The notes under the pieces are model-generated. The model ran no database searches. It was given only the letters and a program-made list of their open reading frames with translations, and had not been told where the DNA came from. DNA of 64,000 nt, taken from positions 8,126,580 to 8,190,579 of the forward strand of contig NZ_AP025018.1 of NCBI RefSeq assembly GCF_019977735.1, in the 5' to 3' direction. Below are positions 8,685 through 18,085 of the stretch, one piece after another. The stretch is from Calothrix sp. PCC 7716 (GTDB lineage: Bacteria > Cyanobacteriota > Cyanobacteriia > Cyanobacteriales > Nostocaceae). Position numbers and translations under genes: made by a program. Position 1 is the stretch's first letter; each line of letters begins with the position of its first letter.

Positions 8685-9297
8685 TGGAAATACACAAACC
8701 ACACAACAAAGCACCGATTATTTTGTGCATGAGTCAGCATATGTAGATTTACCTTGTAAAATCGGCGCCGGAACTCAAATTTGGCATTTTAGCCATATTA
8801 TGCAAAATGTTGAAATTGGAGAAAAGTGTAAAATTGCCCAGAACGTGTTTGTGGCAGCAGGAGTAAAAATTGGCAGCAACGTCAAAATACAAAACAACGT
8901 CTCGGTATATGCAGGAGTTACTTTAGAAGACGATGTATTTTGCGGTCCTAGTTGTGTTTTTACTAATATCAATACACCACGTTCTGCTTTTCCACGCAAT
9001 ACTATTGACGATTATCTAGTTACCTTAGTTAAACAAGGTGCAACAATTGGCGCCAATGCGACAATCGTTTGCGGTCATACTATTGGACGTTATGCGTTTA
9101 TTGGTGCAGGTTCAACCGTTACTAAAAACGTCAGCGATTACGCACTAGTTTACGGCAACCCAGCCAAACAAGTTGGATGGATGTGCGAGTGTGGCGCCAA
9201 ATTAGATGACTTTGAAGTTGATACTGCGACGAATTGTAAAGCTTGCGGTCGCAAGTACGAATATTGTGCTGAAAACCAAATAAAAAGAAAAGAATAA
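8671..9297 (+). CDS. wlbB: Left-handed beta-helix N-acetyltransferase (WbpD/WlbB-like)
   Basis: 208 aa. Hexapeptide repeats (IGAGTQIWHFSHI, IGEKCKIAQNVFV, IGSNVKIQNNVSV) cover residues 30-155. The end NPAKQVGW is typical of WbpD/WlbB enzymes, which acetylate the 3-amino group of UDP-GlcNAc3NA with acetyl-CoA. A C-terminal zinc-ribbon-like tail follows, with C172, C174, C189, C192 and C199. The start is TTG at 8671. It is supported by AAGGAG at 8658-8663, seven bases upstream, and the gene overlaps the previous one by 14 bases. Confidence 0.88.
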   Translation: MSTHNGNTQTTQQSTDYFVHESAYVDLPCKIGAGTQIWHFSHIMQNVEIGEKCKIAQNVFVAAGVKIGSNVKIQNNVSVYAGVTLEDDVFCGPSCVFTNINTPRSAFPRNTIDDYLVTLVKQGATIGANATIVCGHTIGRYAFIGAGSTVTKNVSDYALVYGNPAKQVGWMCECGAKLDDFEVDTATNCKACGRKYEYCAENQIKRKE

Positions 9298-9315
9298 AGA
9301 AAGGATAATATAACA

Positions 9316-10446
9316 GTGATAAATATTCCTCCATTTGAGGCAACGACTCAATATAAAAGTATTGCTGACGAAATTGAAAAAAATGTTTGTGCGGTTATGG
9401 CAAGTGGACGTTATATTATGGGTCCACAAGTCAAAGAATTTGAAATACAGTTTGCTCAATACCTAAATTGTGAGCAGGTTATTTCTTGCAATTCTGGTAC
9501 TGATGCACTGCATTTAGCATTAAGAGCATTAAAAATTGGTGCAGGGGATGAAGTTATTACAACACCCTTTACATTTATAGCTACAACTGAAGCAATAGGT
9601 ATAGTTGGAGCAACACCTGTTTTTGTAGACGTAGAGTTAGATTCTTATAATATAGACACTCAACTCATCGAGTCAAAAATCACCGAACGTACTAAAGCTA
9701 TTATACCCGTGCATTTATACGGGCGCCCGTGTAACATGACGGCGATAATGAAAATTGCGCGTAAGCATAATCTGAAAGTGATTGAAGATTGCGCTCAAGC
9801 AACAGGCGCCACGTGGGAAGGTAAAAAAGTCGGTACAATTGGTGATGTTGGGTGTTTTAGTTTTTTCCCGACTAAAAACTTAGGTTGCTTTGGCGATGGA
9901 GGAGCAATTGCTACATCTAACCCCGAAATAGCCGAGCGTGCTGAGTATCTTCGCAGACATGGGGGTAAAGTAAAATACCATCATGAAGAACTTGGATTAA
10001 ATAGCCGTCTTGATACATTACAAGCAACTGTATTGCTAGTAAAACTTCCGTATATTGACCAGTGGAATGCTGCTAGAAAGGCAATTACAGACTTTTATGT
10101 TGAAGCACTCTCAACAACCACAGGTATTGTTTTACCGCAAAAATTGCATCAGGGGAATTCGGTATGGAATCAATTCACTGTTAGGGTACTTAGTGGGAAA
10201 CGTGACATTATTCAGAAAAGCTTACAAGCTAAGGGTATTGGCAGTATGGTGTATTACCCAATACCGTTACATCTTCAAGAAGTTCATGCTGATTTAAATT
10301 ATGTTGAAGGTTCACTACCTGTAAGTGAGCAGCTAAGTCATGAGGTTCTTTCTATACCCTTGTTTCCAGAGCTTGAAAGTTCAGCGCAACAAGTTGTTGT
10401 AGAGTCGGTAAAAGAAGTGATGGCTGATATTTATTGTTTGCAGTAA
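9316..10446 (+). CDS. wlbC: DegT/DnrJ/EryC1 aminotransferase (WbpE/WlbC-like)
   Basis: 376 aa PLP-dependent sugar aminotransferase. SCNSGTDALHLAL is the phosphate-binding region, EDCAQATGA holds the aspartate-type ring contact and FFPTKNLGCFGDGGA carries the Schiff-base lysine K187. With its neighbours it would aminate the 3-keto sugar using glutamate, before acetylation by the preceding gene product. The start is GTG at 9316, with AAAGGA about nine bases upstream. It lies 18 bases after the acetyltransferase. Confidence 0.88.
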   Translation: MINIPPFEATTQYKSIADEIEKNVCAVMASGRYIMGPQVKEFEIQFAQYLNCEQVISCNSGTDALHLALRALKIGAGDEVITTPFTFIATTEAIGIVGATPVFVDVELDSYNIDTQLIESKITERTKAIIPVHLYGRPCNMTAIMKIARKHNLKVIEDCAQATGATWEGKKVGTIGDVGCFSFFPTKNLGCFGDGGAIATSNPEIAERAEYLRRHGGKVKYHHEELGLNSRLDTLQATVLLVKLPYIDQWNAARKAITDFYVEALSTTTGIVLPQKLHQGNSVWNQFTVRVLSGKRDIIQKSLQAKGIGSMVYYPIPLHLQEVHADLNYVEGSLPVSEQLSHEVLSIPLFPELESSAQQVVVESVKEVMADIYCLQ

Positions 10447-10493
10447 CTCTTTTTCGTGAACGAGTGCGTTCTTTTTATTAAGGTGATAAAGCC

Positions 10494-10880
10494 ATGACGG
10501 TACAGTCGCTGTCTTCTCGTCAAAAAGCTATTTCTTATACAACTTTGTTTATTAGTATAGGATTTGGGATTATTGGACAATTGCTAATGAAGCACACTAT
10601 GAGCAGTTCTACGCTGGGGTTGAATTGGTCGTTTATTCAGCAATTAGTTCTTGCTTTGACTGTATATAGTTTGGGTATAGTTAATTGGATTTTAGCGTTA
10701 CGTGTTGTTAAGTTAAGTATTGCTTATCCTTTGACTAGCTTGAATTATATAGGAATACTTTTTGGTTCTTATTACTTATTTGGTGAGAAAATTACTTTAA
10801 TTCGCATTTTTGGAGTTATTCTAATTTTCTTAGGAGTACTTTTGGTTGCACTACCAATTCAAAGAGGTGCAAAAACATGA
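10494..10880 (+). CDS. Small EamA/SMR-type membrane protein (ArnE-like)
   Basis: 128 aa with four predicted membrane helices, starting near GFGIIGQLLMKHTM. The pattern is the half-size drug/metabolite-transporter fold. ArnE/ArnF pairs flip undecaprenyl-phosphate amino sugars across the inner membrane. The stop overlaps the start of the next, similar gene by four bases (ATGA), so the two should be made together and could form a heterodimer. The substrate is unknown. A DPM1-like polyprenyl-phosphate transferase and a GT-C-like protein further along the locus support the flippase role. Confidence 0.75.
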   Translation: MTVQSLSSRQKAISYTTLFISIGFGIIGQLLMKHTMSSSTLGLNWSFIQQLVLALTVYSLGIVNWILALRVVKLSIAYPLTSLNYIGILFGSYYLFGEKITLIRIFGVILIFLGVLLVALPIQRGAKT

Positions 10881-11230
10881 ATTTTCTTCCTTGGCTAATT
10901 TTAGCAATGGTTGTGGTGCTTGGTACTGTTGGACAGTTATCATTAAAGTATGCATTTCAGGCGCCTGTAAGTAGTAACAACAATACTATTAAAAGCTTAT
11001 TATTTTCTCCTTTTTTTTGGGTTTGGTTTATTAGCTATGTTGTTGTTACAGTTTTATGGCTAGTAGTATTAAAAAGTGTTCCGCTTAGTCAAGCTTTTCC
11101 AGCTTTGGGAATGACTTTTGCTCTTGTACCTTTGGCATCTAATAGGTTTTTAAAAGAGAAAGTCGTTTTAAGTCAATGGTTTGGTATCGCAGTAATTATT
11201 GTCGGTGTAATACTTGTCGTTCAAACTTAA
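10877..11230 (+). CDS. Small EamA/SMR-type membrane protein (ArnF-like)
   Basis: 117 aa, four predicted helices, with the same start pattern (VVLGTVGQLSLKYAF) as the preceding gene, of which it is a divergent partner. The last helix, GIAVIIVGVILVV, is the one best conserved in SMR-type proteins. The four-base overlap with the ArnE-like gene indicates coupled translation. The transcript may end after it, since a perfect 20-base palindrome follows. Confidence 0.75.
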   Translation: MNFLPWLILAMVVVLGTVGQLSLKYAFQAPVSSNNNTIKSLLFSPFFWVWFISYVVVTVLWLVVLKSVPLSQAFPALGMTFALVPLASNRFLKEKVVLSQWFGIAVIIVGVILVVQT

Positions 11231-11239
11231 ATTTATCAA

Positions 11240-11259
11240 GACACGATATATCGTGTCTC
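11240..11259. repeat. Perfect 20-base palindrome
   Basis: AGACACGATATATCGTGTCT is a perfect inverted repeat ten bases after the ArnF-like stop, followed by CTACACTCAGCACTC, part of the heptamer family. It is related to the GTAGAGACG-type palindromes in its CGTGTCTCTAC flank. Confidence 0.6.
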
Positions 11260-11283
11260 TACACTCAGCACTCATAACTCATT

Positions 11284-12279
11284 ATGACACTACCTAAAAG
11301 AATTCTAGTTACAGGTGTAGCGGGGTTTCTCGGTTCTCACCTACTTGATAAACTCATTACTCGCGGACACGAAGTTATCGGTATTGATAACTTAAGTATG
11401 GGTAAATTGGAAAATATTGAGCATCATCTCACAAATAAACAATTCCAATTTCTTCAGAAGGATATTACCGAAAAAAGTACCTTTGACCAAAATCTTGGTG
11501 CCGATATTGACTGTATAGTTCATTTAGCAGCTTTTAAAATTCCCCGTTACGGTAAAGCTATAGACACGTTAAAAATAAATTACCAAGGTACAGACAATGT
11601 TTTAGAGTTTGCCAGAAAGATAAATTGTAAATGCGTTTTAGCTTCTACTTCTGACGTATATGGACGTAACCCTGAGCTACCTTTTAGCGAAGAAAGTAAT
11701 TCGGTAATTGGTTCATCCAAAGTCGCGCGTTGGAGTTATGCTGTTTCAAAGCTATTTGACGAACATTTAGCGTTTGCATATCAAGAAAGCTATGGTTTTC
11801 CTGTTGTTCTACTACGCTTTTTCGGTTCGTATGGTCCACGTCATCACTTATCTTGGTGGGGTGGCCCGCAGTCAGTATTTATCGAACAAATATTAAACGA
11901 TGGAGAAATCACTATTCATGGTGATGGTATGCAAACCCGTAGCTTTACATTTGTTGATGATACGGTCGCAGGAATTTATGCTGCCATCATTAACAGTAAC
12001 GCGAATGGCGAAATTTTCAATATCGGTAACAATCAAGAAGTTACTATTTTAGATTTAGCCAAAACCATTAAGCGCATCAGTAACACACCAGGCGAACTCA
12101 AGCTCAAGTTTATTCCTTATGAGTCATTCACTGGTAAAAAGTACGAAGATGTAATGCGACGAGTACCTGACAGCAGCAAATGCGAACAAGTTTTGGGTGT
12201 TAAAGCACAAGTGAGTTTAGAGGAAGGACTCTCACATACTATTGAATGGCAACGTAGCTTAGGTCTATACAAATATTAA
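11284..12279 (+). CDS. NAD-dependent epimerase/dehydratase (extended SDR, GalE-like)
   Basis: 331 aa. GVAGFLG at 11-17 binds NAD. Y152 and K156 (SYAVSK) form the catalytic pair, and HLAAFK and the C-terminal substrate domain fit GalE- or Gmd-like nucleotide-sugar enzymes. It acts in the cytosol on a UDP- or GDP-sugar for the glycan. Eighteen bases separate it from the next gene. The exact reaction cannot be fixed from sequence. Confidence 0.82.
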   Translation: MTLPKRILVTGVAGFLGSHLLDKLITRGHEVIGIDNLSMGKLENIEHHLTNKQFQFLQKDITEKSTFDQNLGADIDCIVHLAAFKIPRYGKAIDTLKINYQGTDNVLEFARKINCKCVLASTSDVYGRNPELPFSEESNSVIGSSKVARWSYAVSKLFDEHLAFAYQESYGFPVVLLRFFGSYGPRHHLSWWGGPQSVFIEQILNDGEITIHGDGMQTRSFTFVDDTVAGIYAAIINSNANGEIFNIGNNQEVTILDLAKTIKRISNTPGELKLKFIPYESFTGKKYEDVMRRVPDSSKCEQVLGVKAQVSLEEGLSHTIEWQRSLGLYKY

Positions 12280-12297
12280 GCCTTACCCCTTACCCGT

Positions 12298-13599
12298 ATG
12301 AAAATTGGTATTATCGGCGGTGGGATGATGGGATTATCACTTGCCTATCGTCTATCACAACAAGGTCATCAAGTCACCGTATTAGAAACTAATGAGCAGT
12401 TGGGTGGACTTGCAACCCATTATGATTTCGGCGCCTTTGTGTGGGACAAATTTTATCACGTTATCTTACCGTGTGATACCGATTTGGTTAATCTTATCAA
12501 AGATATTGGTTTAAAAGATAAACTACATTGGCACCCTACACTCACTGGTTGTTATATCGACCAAAAGCTTTACTCGATAAGCAATACTATCGAGTTTTTT
12601 ATGTTTCCCCCTCTGAGTATTATGGGTAAACTGCGGTTAGCTTTTACCATGCTCTACGGTTCACGGGTAAATAACTGGCAAAAGTTAGAAAAAATACCCG
12701 TTGAAAAGTGGTTGTTGAAAATATCTGGTAAAAACGCTTACGAAAAGCTATGGAAACCCTTGTTACTCGCAAAGCTTGGAGAAAACTATCAACGTGTTTC
12801 TGCTGTATTCATTTGGTCATATATCAAACGCTTATTTTCTGCGCGTGATTCTTCATTACATAAAGAACAATTAGGTTATGTAGAAGGTGGTTACAAAACA
12901 GTTTTTGACCGTTTAGCCGAATTAATTTGTGCATCAGGTGGAAATGTTCTTGCCAGTACAAAAGTTCAATATATTGCACCTCACCCTGAGCAGGGAATAT
13001 GGGTGGAGAGTAATAGGGGTAAAGAGCTTTTTGATAAAGTCGTTTTTACGGCGCCTGTAAATGTCCTACAACAAGTAATATCTAATGATTTAGCTCAAGT
13101 ATCAGGAGATGGGAATGTTGAATATTTAGGCGTTATCTGTATGGTTTTGATAACTCGTAAACCATTAGTACCTTTTTATATCGTAAATCTTGCTGACTCT
13201 CGAATACCTTTTACTGGGGTGTTGGGGATGAGTAACTTGGTTTCTCTAAAAGAGACAAATGGGTTACATTTTACTTATTTTCCTAAGTATATACACTCTG
13301 AAGACCCTTTGCTCAAACAACCAGACCAATCACTGCGTGACTTATTTTTCAAAGGGTTACGTTTAATGTTTCCAGATTTAGACGCTGATGACATTGTATC
13401 AGTTCATATTAATCGGGCACAGAAAATGCAGCCATTACAAGTATTAAATTATTCTCGAATGGTGCCCCAAGTATTCACGCAGCACAAAGACTTTTATGTG
13501 TTAAATACATCACAATTTATTAAGGATACTTTGAACAACAATACAGTAGTTCGACATGTCGATAAATTCGTACATGATTGGAAAGAAGCCAATATTTAA
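12298..13599 (+). CDS. FAD-dependent amine-oxidase-like oxidoreductase
   Basis: 433 aa. The N-terminal dinucleotide-binding motif GGGMMGLSLAYRL (residues 7-19) is followed by the LETNEQLGGLA stretch typical of protoporphyrinogen-oxidase, UDP-galactopyranose-mutase and amine-oxidase flavoproteins. The family is common in polysaccharide loci next to SDR epimerases, as here, and is thought to act on a sugar or lipid-linked sugar. It ends the first block of nucleotide-sugar genes. Similarity to UDP-galactopyranose mutase is only general, so no gene symbol is given. Confidence 0.75.
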   Translation: MKIGIIGGGMMGLSLAYRLSQQGHQVTVLETNEQLGGLATHYDFGAFVWDKFYHVILPCDTDLVNLIKDIGLKDKLHWHPTLTGCYIDQKLYSISNTIEFFMFPPLSIMGKLRLAFTMLYGSRVNNWQKLEKIPVEKWLLKISGKNAYEKLWKPLLLAKLGENYQRVSAVFIWSYIKRLFSARDSSLHKEQLGYVEGGYKTVFDRLAELICASGGNVLASTKVQYIAPHPEQGIWVESNRGKELFDKVVFTAPVNVLQQVISNDLAQVSGDGNVEYLGVICMVLITRKPLVPFYIVNLADSRIPFTGVLGMSNLVSLKETNGLHFTYFPKYIHSEDPLLKQPDQSLRDLFFKGLRLMFPDLDADDIVSVHINRAQKMQPLQVLNYSRMVPQVFTQHKDFYVLNTSQFIKDTLNNNTVVRHVDKFVHDWKEANI

Positions 13600-13726
13600 A
13601 GTTCCTTTGCTGTCAAATTTGTAGGTATATATACGATAGTCATTAATTAAATATTTAGTTACCTTAAATAATAATCATACTTATGTAAAGATTATAACAG
13701 CGTTTTAAAAACACCAAAATGTAACT

Positions 13727-14875
13727 ATGATAAAAAAAGGGTTAATAGCACTCTTCTTCAGTATTTCTACGATTGTGACATTAACAAGCGAAGCTTTTGG
13801 TTTCACTTTTACTCGGATTGCCGATAGCAATCAGGGTTATAGTGAGTTCAAGCTGCCTACTATAAATCAAACAGGCAATGTTGCTTTTACAGCTAACGAT
13901 GCAAATGGAAGCAGTGCCATATTTACAGGTAATGGGTTAGGTTTAACAACCGTTGCAGATAATACGGCATTTAACTCGTTTGGACAATTTGTAGGCATTA
14001 ATGATAATGGAGCAGTCGCATTTAAAGCAAATGCGAACACTGGAGGTACCAGTGTTTTTACTGTTGAAAATGGATTAGTAACTTCTGTAGCACAAGGCGC
14101 CAACTACTTTGGTATAGGCGACCCTGTAATCAATAATAGTAATGTTGTAGCCTTTAATGCCAACATCAATGGTGTTTTTGGGATTTTTACAAATCTTAAT
14201 GGCTCGGTAAATTCCATTGCTGATACAAGTGGGATATATAGTAATTTTGAACGTCCAAGTATTAATCAAGAAAGTACTGTAGCATTTTCTGCTAGCTTGA
14301 AGAATGGAGGTGGTAGAGGAATTTATACGGTTGATAGCAACGGCGCCGTTAATACTGTAGTTGATACAACTGGAGATTTCGACTTTTTATTTAGTCCAGC
14401 CATCAATAACACAGGTACGCTTGCCTTTAAGGGAATATTGGACGCTTTAGCAGGTGAAGGAATTTACACAGCCAGTAATGGCGTAGTTAATAAAATTGTC
14501 GATAATACTGACCGTTTTGATTTTTTTGAAAACCCAGCTATTAACGATAAAGGTAATGTTGCATTCAAAGGTGTTCTTAGAGGTGGTGGTTTAGGAATTT
14601 ATAACGGTGCAGACCCCAACAGTAATAAAATCATCGCAGCCGGTGATTCTTTATTCGGCGCCATCGTTACAGACCTTTACATATCTAATCAAAGTTTAAA
14701 TAACAGTAATCAACTTGTGTTTTATGCCAAATTTGATGATGGTTCAAGCGGAATTTTCCGCGCTGACCCAGATATTCAAAGTACTTCTCCTGCCACTTCT
14801 ATACCTGAACCATCATCGGTATTAGGTATATTAGGTGTCGGTGCTTTGCTTATGGGTTGGAGGCAACGGATTTAA
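13727..14875 (+). CDS. PEP-CTERM anchored secreted repeat protein
   Basis: 382 aa. A signal peptide (LIALFFSISTIVTLT) is followed by about seven repeats of 40-45 residues carrying INxxGxVAF-type cores (INQTGNVAFTA, INDNGAVAFKA, INDKGNVAFKG), which suggests a beta-propeller. The C-terminus has SIPEPSSVLG with PEP at 360-362, a short hydrophobic helix and a basic end, the PEP-CTERM signal cut by exosortase. Known PEP-CTERM proteins go to the cell surface or matrix and are often encoded near exopolysaccharide genes. No exosortase was seen in the window. The last codons (WRQRI and stop) lie in the AACGGAT repeat, so the original tail may have been replaced. Confidence 0.8.
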   Translation: MIKKGLIALFFSISTIVTLTSEAFGFTFTRIADSNQGYSEFKLPTINQTGNVAFTANDANGSSAIFTGNGLGLTTVADNTAFNSFGQFVGINDNGAVAFKANANTGGTSVFTVENGLVTSVAQGANYFGIGDPVINNSNVVAFNANINGVFGIFTNLNGSVNSIADTSGIYSNFERPSINQESTVAFSASLKNGGGRGIYTVDSNGAVNTVVDTTGDFDFLFSPAINNTGTLAFKGILDALAGEGIYTASNGVVNKIVDNTDRFDFFENPAINDKGNVAFKGVLRGGGLGIYNGADPNSNKIIAAGDSLFGAIVTDLYISNQSLNNSNQLVFYAKFDDGSSGIFRADPDIQSTSPATSIPEPSSVLGILGVGALLMGWRQRI

Positions 14876-14890
14876 CGGATGTAACGGATG
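14861..14890. repeat. AACGGAT repeat overlapping a gene end
   Basis: AGGCAACGGATTTAACGGATG continues as GTAACGGATGG and is the same unit as at 3190-3224. It supplies the last codons and the stop codon of the PEP-CTERM gene. Confidence 0.65.
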
Positions 14891-14921
14891 GTTTTTTAAT
14901 ACATTTTTTAAATTCAACCGT

Positions 14922-14958
14922 GTAGAGACGCGAGGAACATCGCGTCTCTACATTTTTT
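14922..14958 (+). terminator. Palindrome followed by T-run, probable terminator
   Basis: GTAGAGACGCG at 14922-14932 pairs with CGCGTCTCTAC at 14941-14951 around an eight-base loop. It is followed by ATTTTTT, so this repeat-derived hairpin has the form of a rho-independent terminator for the PEP-CTERM gene. Confidence 0.6.
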
Positions 14959-14979
14959 ATATATTTTTTAATTAAAGCA

Positions 14980-17900
14980 ATGGCTAATCAAACGATTTTT
15001 ACAACACAAACACCAAGCAACCCTGATGCTACCGATGGGATTGCTTATGAGTTAGGAATGAAGTTTCAAAGTTCTGCGGCTGGTCAAATAACGGCTATTC
15101 GTTATTGGAAGTCGCCAAGCGAAACGGGTAGTCATATCGGTAAAGTATGGGCGGGAACTGGTGGGACCAATCCTTTAGTGACGGTAACATTTGCAAACGA
15201 AACCGCTTCGGGATGGCAAGAGCAAGTTTTAACGACACCATTAAATATTCAGGCGAATACAAGCTATGTAGTTAGTGTTAATACTAATAATCATTTCGCG
15301 ATGACAACAGATGCTTTAGCGACTGCGGTTACTAACGGGAATTTGAGTTCAATTGCTGATAATAACAACGGTGTGTTTGGCAATGCTGGTAGTTTTCCGA
15401 ATAATTCTTACCGCAATAGTAATTACTTCCGTGATGTTGGATTTGTTGTTACTACTATTCCTATGATTACCAAAACTGGCGGTGATAATCAAACGGGTAC
15501 AGCAGGCGCCGCGCTAGCAAATCCATTGGTAGTTAAAATCGAAAATGGGGGTAATCCACAAGCTGGTGTAACAGTAAATTTTACTGTGATGGCTGGAGGT
15601 GGTAGTGTATCACCAGCTAGTGCTGTTACTAATGCGATTGGACAAGCTAGCACTGTACTTACTCTCGGCACCGCTCCGGGTGCGATAATTCCTGTTAGTA
15701 ATACTGTGAGTGCTTCAGTACCAAGTATTGGAACTGTGACTTTTAATGCTACAGCTAATCCTGCTGGTGTAACTGTAGTCAGTGTGTTTACTAACCAGAC
15801 GCCCAGTAATGCCAACGCTTCTGATAACGCAACATATGAACTGGGAATGAAATTTACCAGTACCAAGGCAGGCCAAATTACTGGTATTCGTTTTTGGAAG
15901 GCAGCAAGTGAAACAGGTTCACATATTGGTAAAATTTGGTCGTCTAACGGTACTTTGTTGGGTTCTGTAACTTTCGCAAACGAAACAGCTTCGGGATGGC
16001 AGACTCAAGCACTTTCCACACCAGTTAATATTGACCCTAATACAACATACGTTGTCTCTGTTAACGTTAATTCGTTCTTTGCACTTACTTACGATGTTTT
16101 AGCAAGTACTATTACAAACGGCGCCATAAGCTCAGTTGCTGATGGTAATAATGGTGTATACGGTAACATCAATGCGTTCCCAACTAATTCGTTCCGCAAC
16201 ACTAACTATTTCCGTGATGTAATTTTAGTGATTGGCAGCACCATTAATAAAGTAAGTGGTGATAATCAAAGCGGTAAGGTTGGAACTGCGTTGCCAAATC
16301 CCTTGGTAGTTCGCGTCGAAGATGGTAATAATAATCCACAGTCAGGTGTCACTGTTACGTTTACAGTGACTCAAGGTGCTGGTACTGTGTCGAATGCCAG
16401 TGTGGTAACTGGTAGTGATGGTCAAGCAAGTACGACACTGACTTTAGGTAATATACCAAGTGGACCCAATAGCGCAGTTATTGTGACAGCAACAGCAGCG
16501 GGTATTGGTAGTACTACTTTTAGCGCAAAATCGGCGCCTGCAAATGCCAACGCGATATATTTAGAAAATATCAAAACAGGCACAAACAATTGGGTAATCA
16601 CAAATTATGCGTTAGACGAAATTACAGGTTATGCAGCAGCAACCAGTGTAAATAAAGGTGCTTCACTACCAGTTAAAGTATCGCTCAAACAATCTGGAAG
16701 TTTTCAAGTTGAAGTGTACCGTTTAGGTTATTACGGTGGTTTAGGCGGTAGGTTAGTATCGAGCAGTGGTTCACTTACTGGTAATACTCAGCCCGCGTGT
16801 ACAGTAGATGATGATCCTAATAATCCAAATAGAACTAACCTTGTTGAGTGTAACTGGTCAGATTCTTATACAATTGCAGTTGGTTCCGATTGGACAAGTG
16901 GGCTTTATATAGCCAAACTTATCGACCAAGCGAGTGGTAAACAATCTGCTATTTGGTTTGTTGTCCGTGACGATAGCAATAATTCTGATATCGTATTCCA
17001 AAGCAGCTTTACTACTTTCCAAGCTTATAACAGTCTAGGTCAATATAGTTTGTATGCTTGGAATAGTCTTAATGGACAAAAAGCCATTAAAGTTTCTTTC
17101 GACCGTCCGTTCATTCAAACTACTAGTAAAGGCGCCTGGTATTTTGACTCAATGTTACGTTTTGAGCGTCACATGGTGCGCTGGTTAGAGTCACAAAGTT
17201 ATGATGTCAACTATATAACGAACCTGGATGTTCAAGCGAACCCGCAAATAATTCGACAACACAAAGTCTTTATATCAGTAGGACATGATGAATACTGGTC
17301 GATGCAAGAACGCGATGCAGTCGAGCAAGCACGCGATGCGAACCCACCAGTTAACTTAGCCTTTTTCAGTTCAAACACTGCTTACTGGCACATCCGCTTT
17401 GGAAACTCCACTAACGGTGGACAAGCTAACCGCATCATGACGTGTTACAAGAGTAATGCTGACCCAACCTCACCAGCAACGAACAAATTCAGGTTAATTA
17501 ACCGTCCAGAGAATGCGCTGTTAGGTGTTATGTATACAGGTGATAGAAGTGACGGTTTATACGATACAACAACAAATATAAACAGCCCTTCATATTCGGG
17601 TTTTGACCATGTAGTATCAAAGAGTGATGACCTTTATTACGCTAATACCGGACTAACTAACGGCAGTAAATTAACGAGTTTAGTAGGTTTTGAATGGGAT
17701 GCTAATGTAAATAACGGCGCCGCACCTAGCAATTTAGTGATACTATCACAATCTACAGTAGTCCCAAGTAATACTGACCCCGATGTTCCACCGGGGACTA
17801 ATTATAGCGTTTCTAATGCGGTACGTTACACAGCCAACAGTGGGGCAAAAGTCTTTTCTACTGGTTCAAACCAATGGATGTTTGGTTTAGATAACGGTGG

Positions 17901-18018
17901 TAATAGCACAAATTTAACTGACCCACGAGCAAAACAAATAGCTGTTAACGTTTTTGCTGACATGGGCGCTCTCCCTCAAACACCCGATGCGGGAATTATT
18001 GTGCCTACGTCTCCCTAA
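14980..18018 (+). CDS. DUF4082/Ig-like repeat protein with N,N-dimethylformamidase-like domain
   Basis: 1012 aa. The order is DUF4082 (about 5-160), Ig-like BIG-1 type domain (160-262), a second DUF4082 (265-415), a second Ig-like domain (417-520) and a C-terminal N,N-dimethylformamidase large-subunit-like domain (525-1005). The two DUF4082 copies share IFTTQTPSN/VFTNQTPSN starts and FANETASGWQ. The Ig copies share GDNQ-G and GQAS-TLTLG. The C-terminal part carries ISVGHDEYWS and FFSSNTAYW. Such proteins are usually secreted, but the frame has a stop three codons before the ATG and the N-terminus MANQTIFTTQTPSN is no signal peptide. The enzymatic activity is unknown; binding or cutting of the glycan is a guess from location. 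Confidence 0.8.
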   Translation: MANQTIFTTQTPSNPDATDGIAYELGMKFQSSAAGQITAIRYWKSPSETGSHIGKVWAGTGGTNPLVTVTFANETASGWQEQVLTTPLNIQANTSYVVSVNTNNHFAMTTDALATAVTNGNLSSIADNNNGVFGNAGSFPNNSYRNSNYFRDVGFVVTTIPMITKTGGDNQTGTAGAALANPLVVKIENGGNPQAGVTVNFTVMAGGGSVSPASAVTNAIGQASTVLTLGTAPGAIIPVSNTVSASVPSIGTVTFNATANPAGVTVVSVFTNQTPSNANASDNATYELGMKFTSTKAGQITGIRFWKAASETGSHIGKIWSSNGTLLGSVTFANETASGWQTQALSTPVNIDPNTTYVVSVNVNSFFALTYDVLASTITNGAISSVADGNNGVYGNINAFPTNSFRNTNYFRDVILVIGSTINKVSGDNQSGKVGTALPNPLVVRVEDGNNNPQSGVTVTFTVTQGAGTVSNASVVTGSDGQASTTLTLGNIPSGPNSAVIVTATAAGIGSTTFSAKSAPANANAIYLENIKTGTNNWVITNYALDEITGYAAATSVNKGASLPVKVSLKQSGSFQVEVYRLGYYGGLGGRLVSSSGSLTGNTQPACTVDDDPNNPNRTNLVECNWSDSYTIAVGSDWTSGLYIAKLIDQASGKQSAIWFVVRDDSNNSDIVFQSSFTTFQAYNSLGQYSLYAWNSLNGQKAIKVSFDRPFIQTTSKGAWYFDSMLRFERHMVRWLESQSYDVNYITNLDVQANPQIIRQHKVFISVGHDEYWSMQERDAVEQARDANPPVNLAFFSSNTAYWHIRFGNSTNGGQANRIMTCYKSNADPTSPATNKFRLINRPENALLGVMYTGDRSDGLYDTTTNINSPSYSGFDHVVSKSDDLYYANTGLTNGSKLTSLVGFEWDANVNNGAAPSNLVILSQSTVVPSNTDPDVPPGTNYSVSNAVRYTANSGAKVFSTGSNQWMFGLDNGGNSTNLTDPRAKQIAVNVFADMGALPQTPDAGIIVPTSP

Positions 18019-18085
18019 ACCCTCTATACAGGGAAACTTAAAATTTTATTGCCAATAAAATAACCTAAAATAACCGTAAAAGACA

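Noticed and set aside
15489-15866. 125-codon minus-strand frame
   Set aside because: It is the shadow of the Ig-like region in the DUF4082 gene and has no start signal or recognisable domain.
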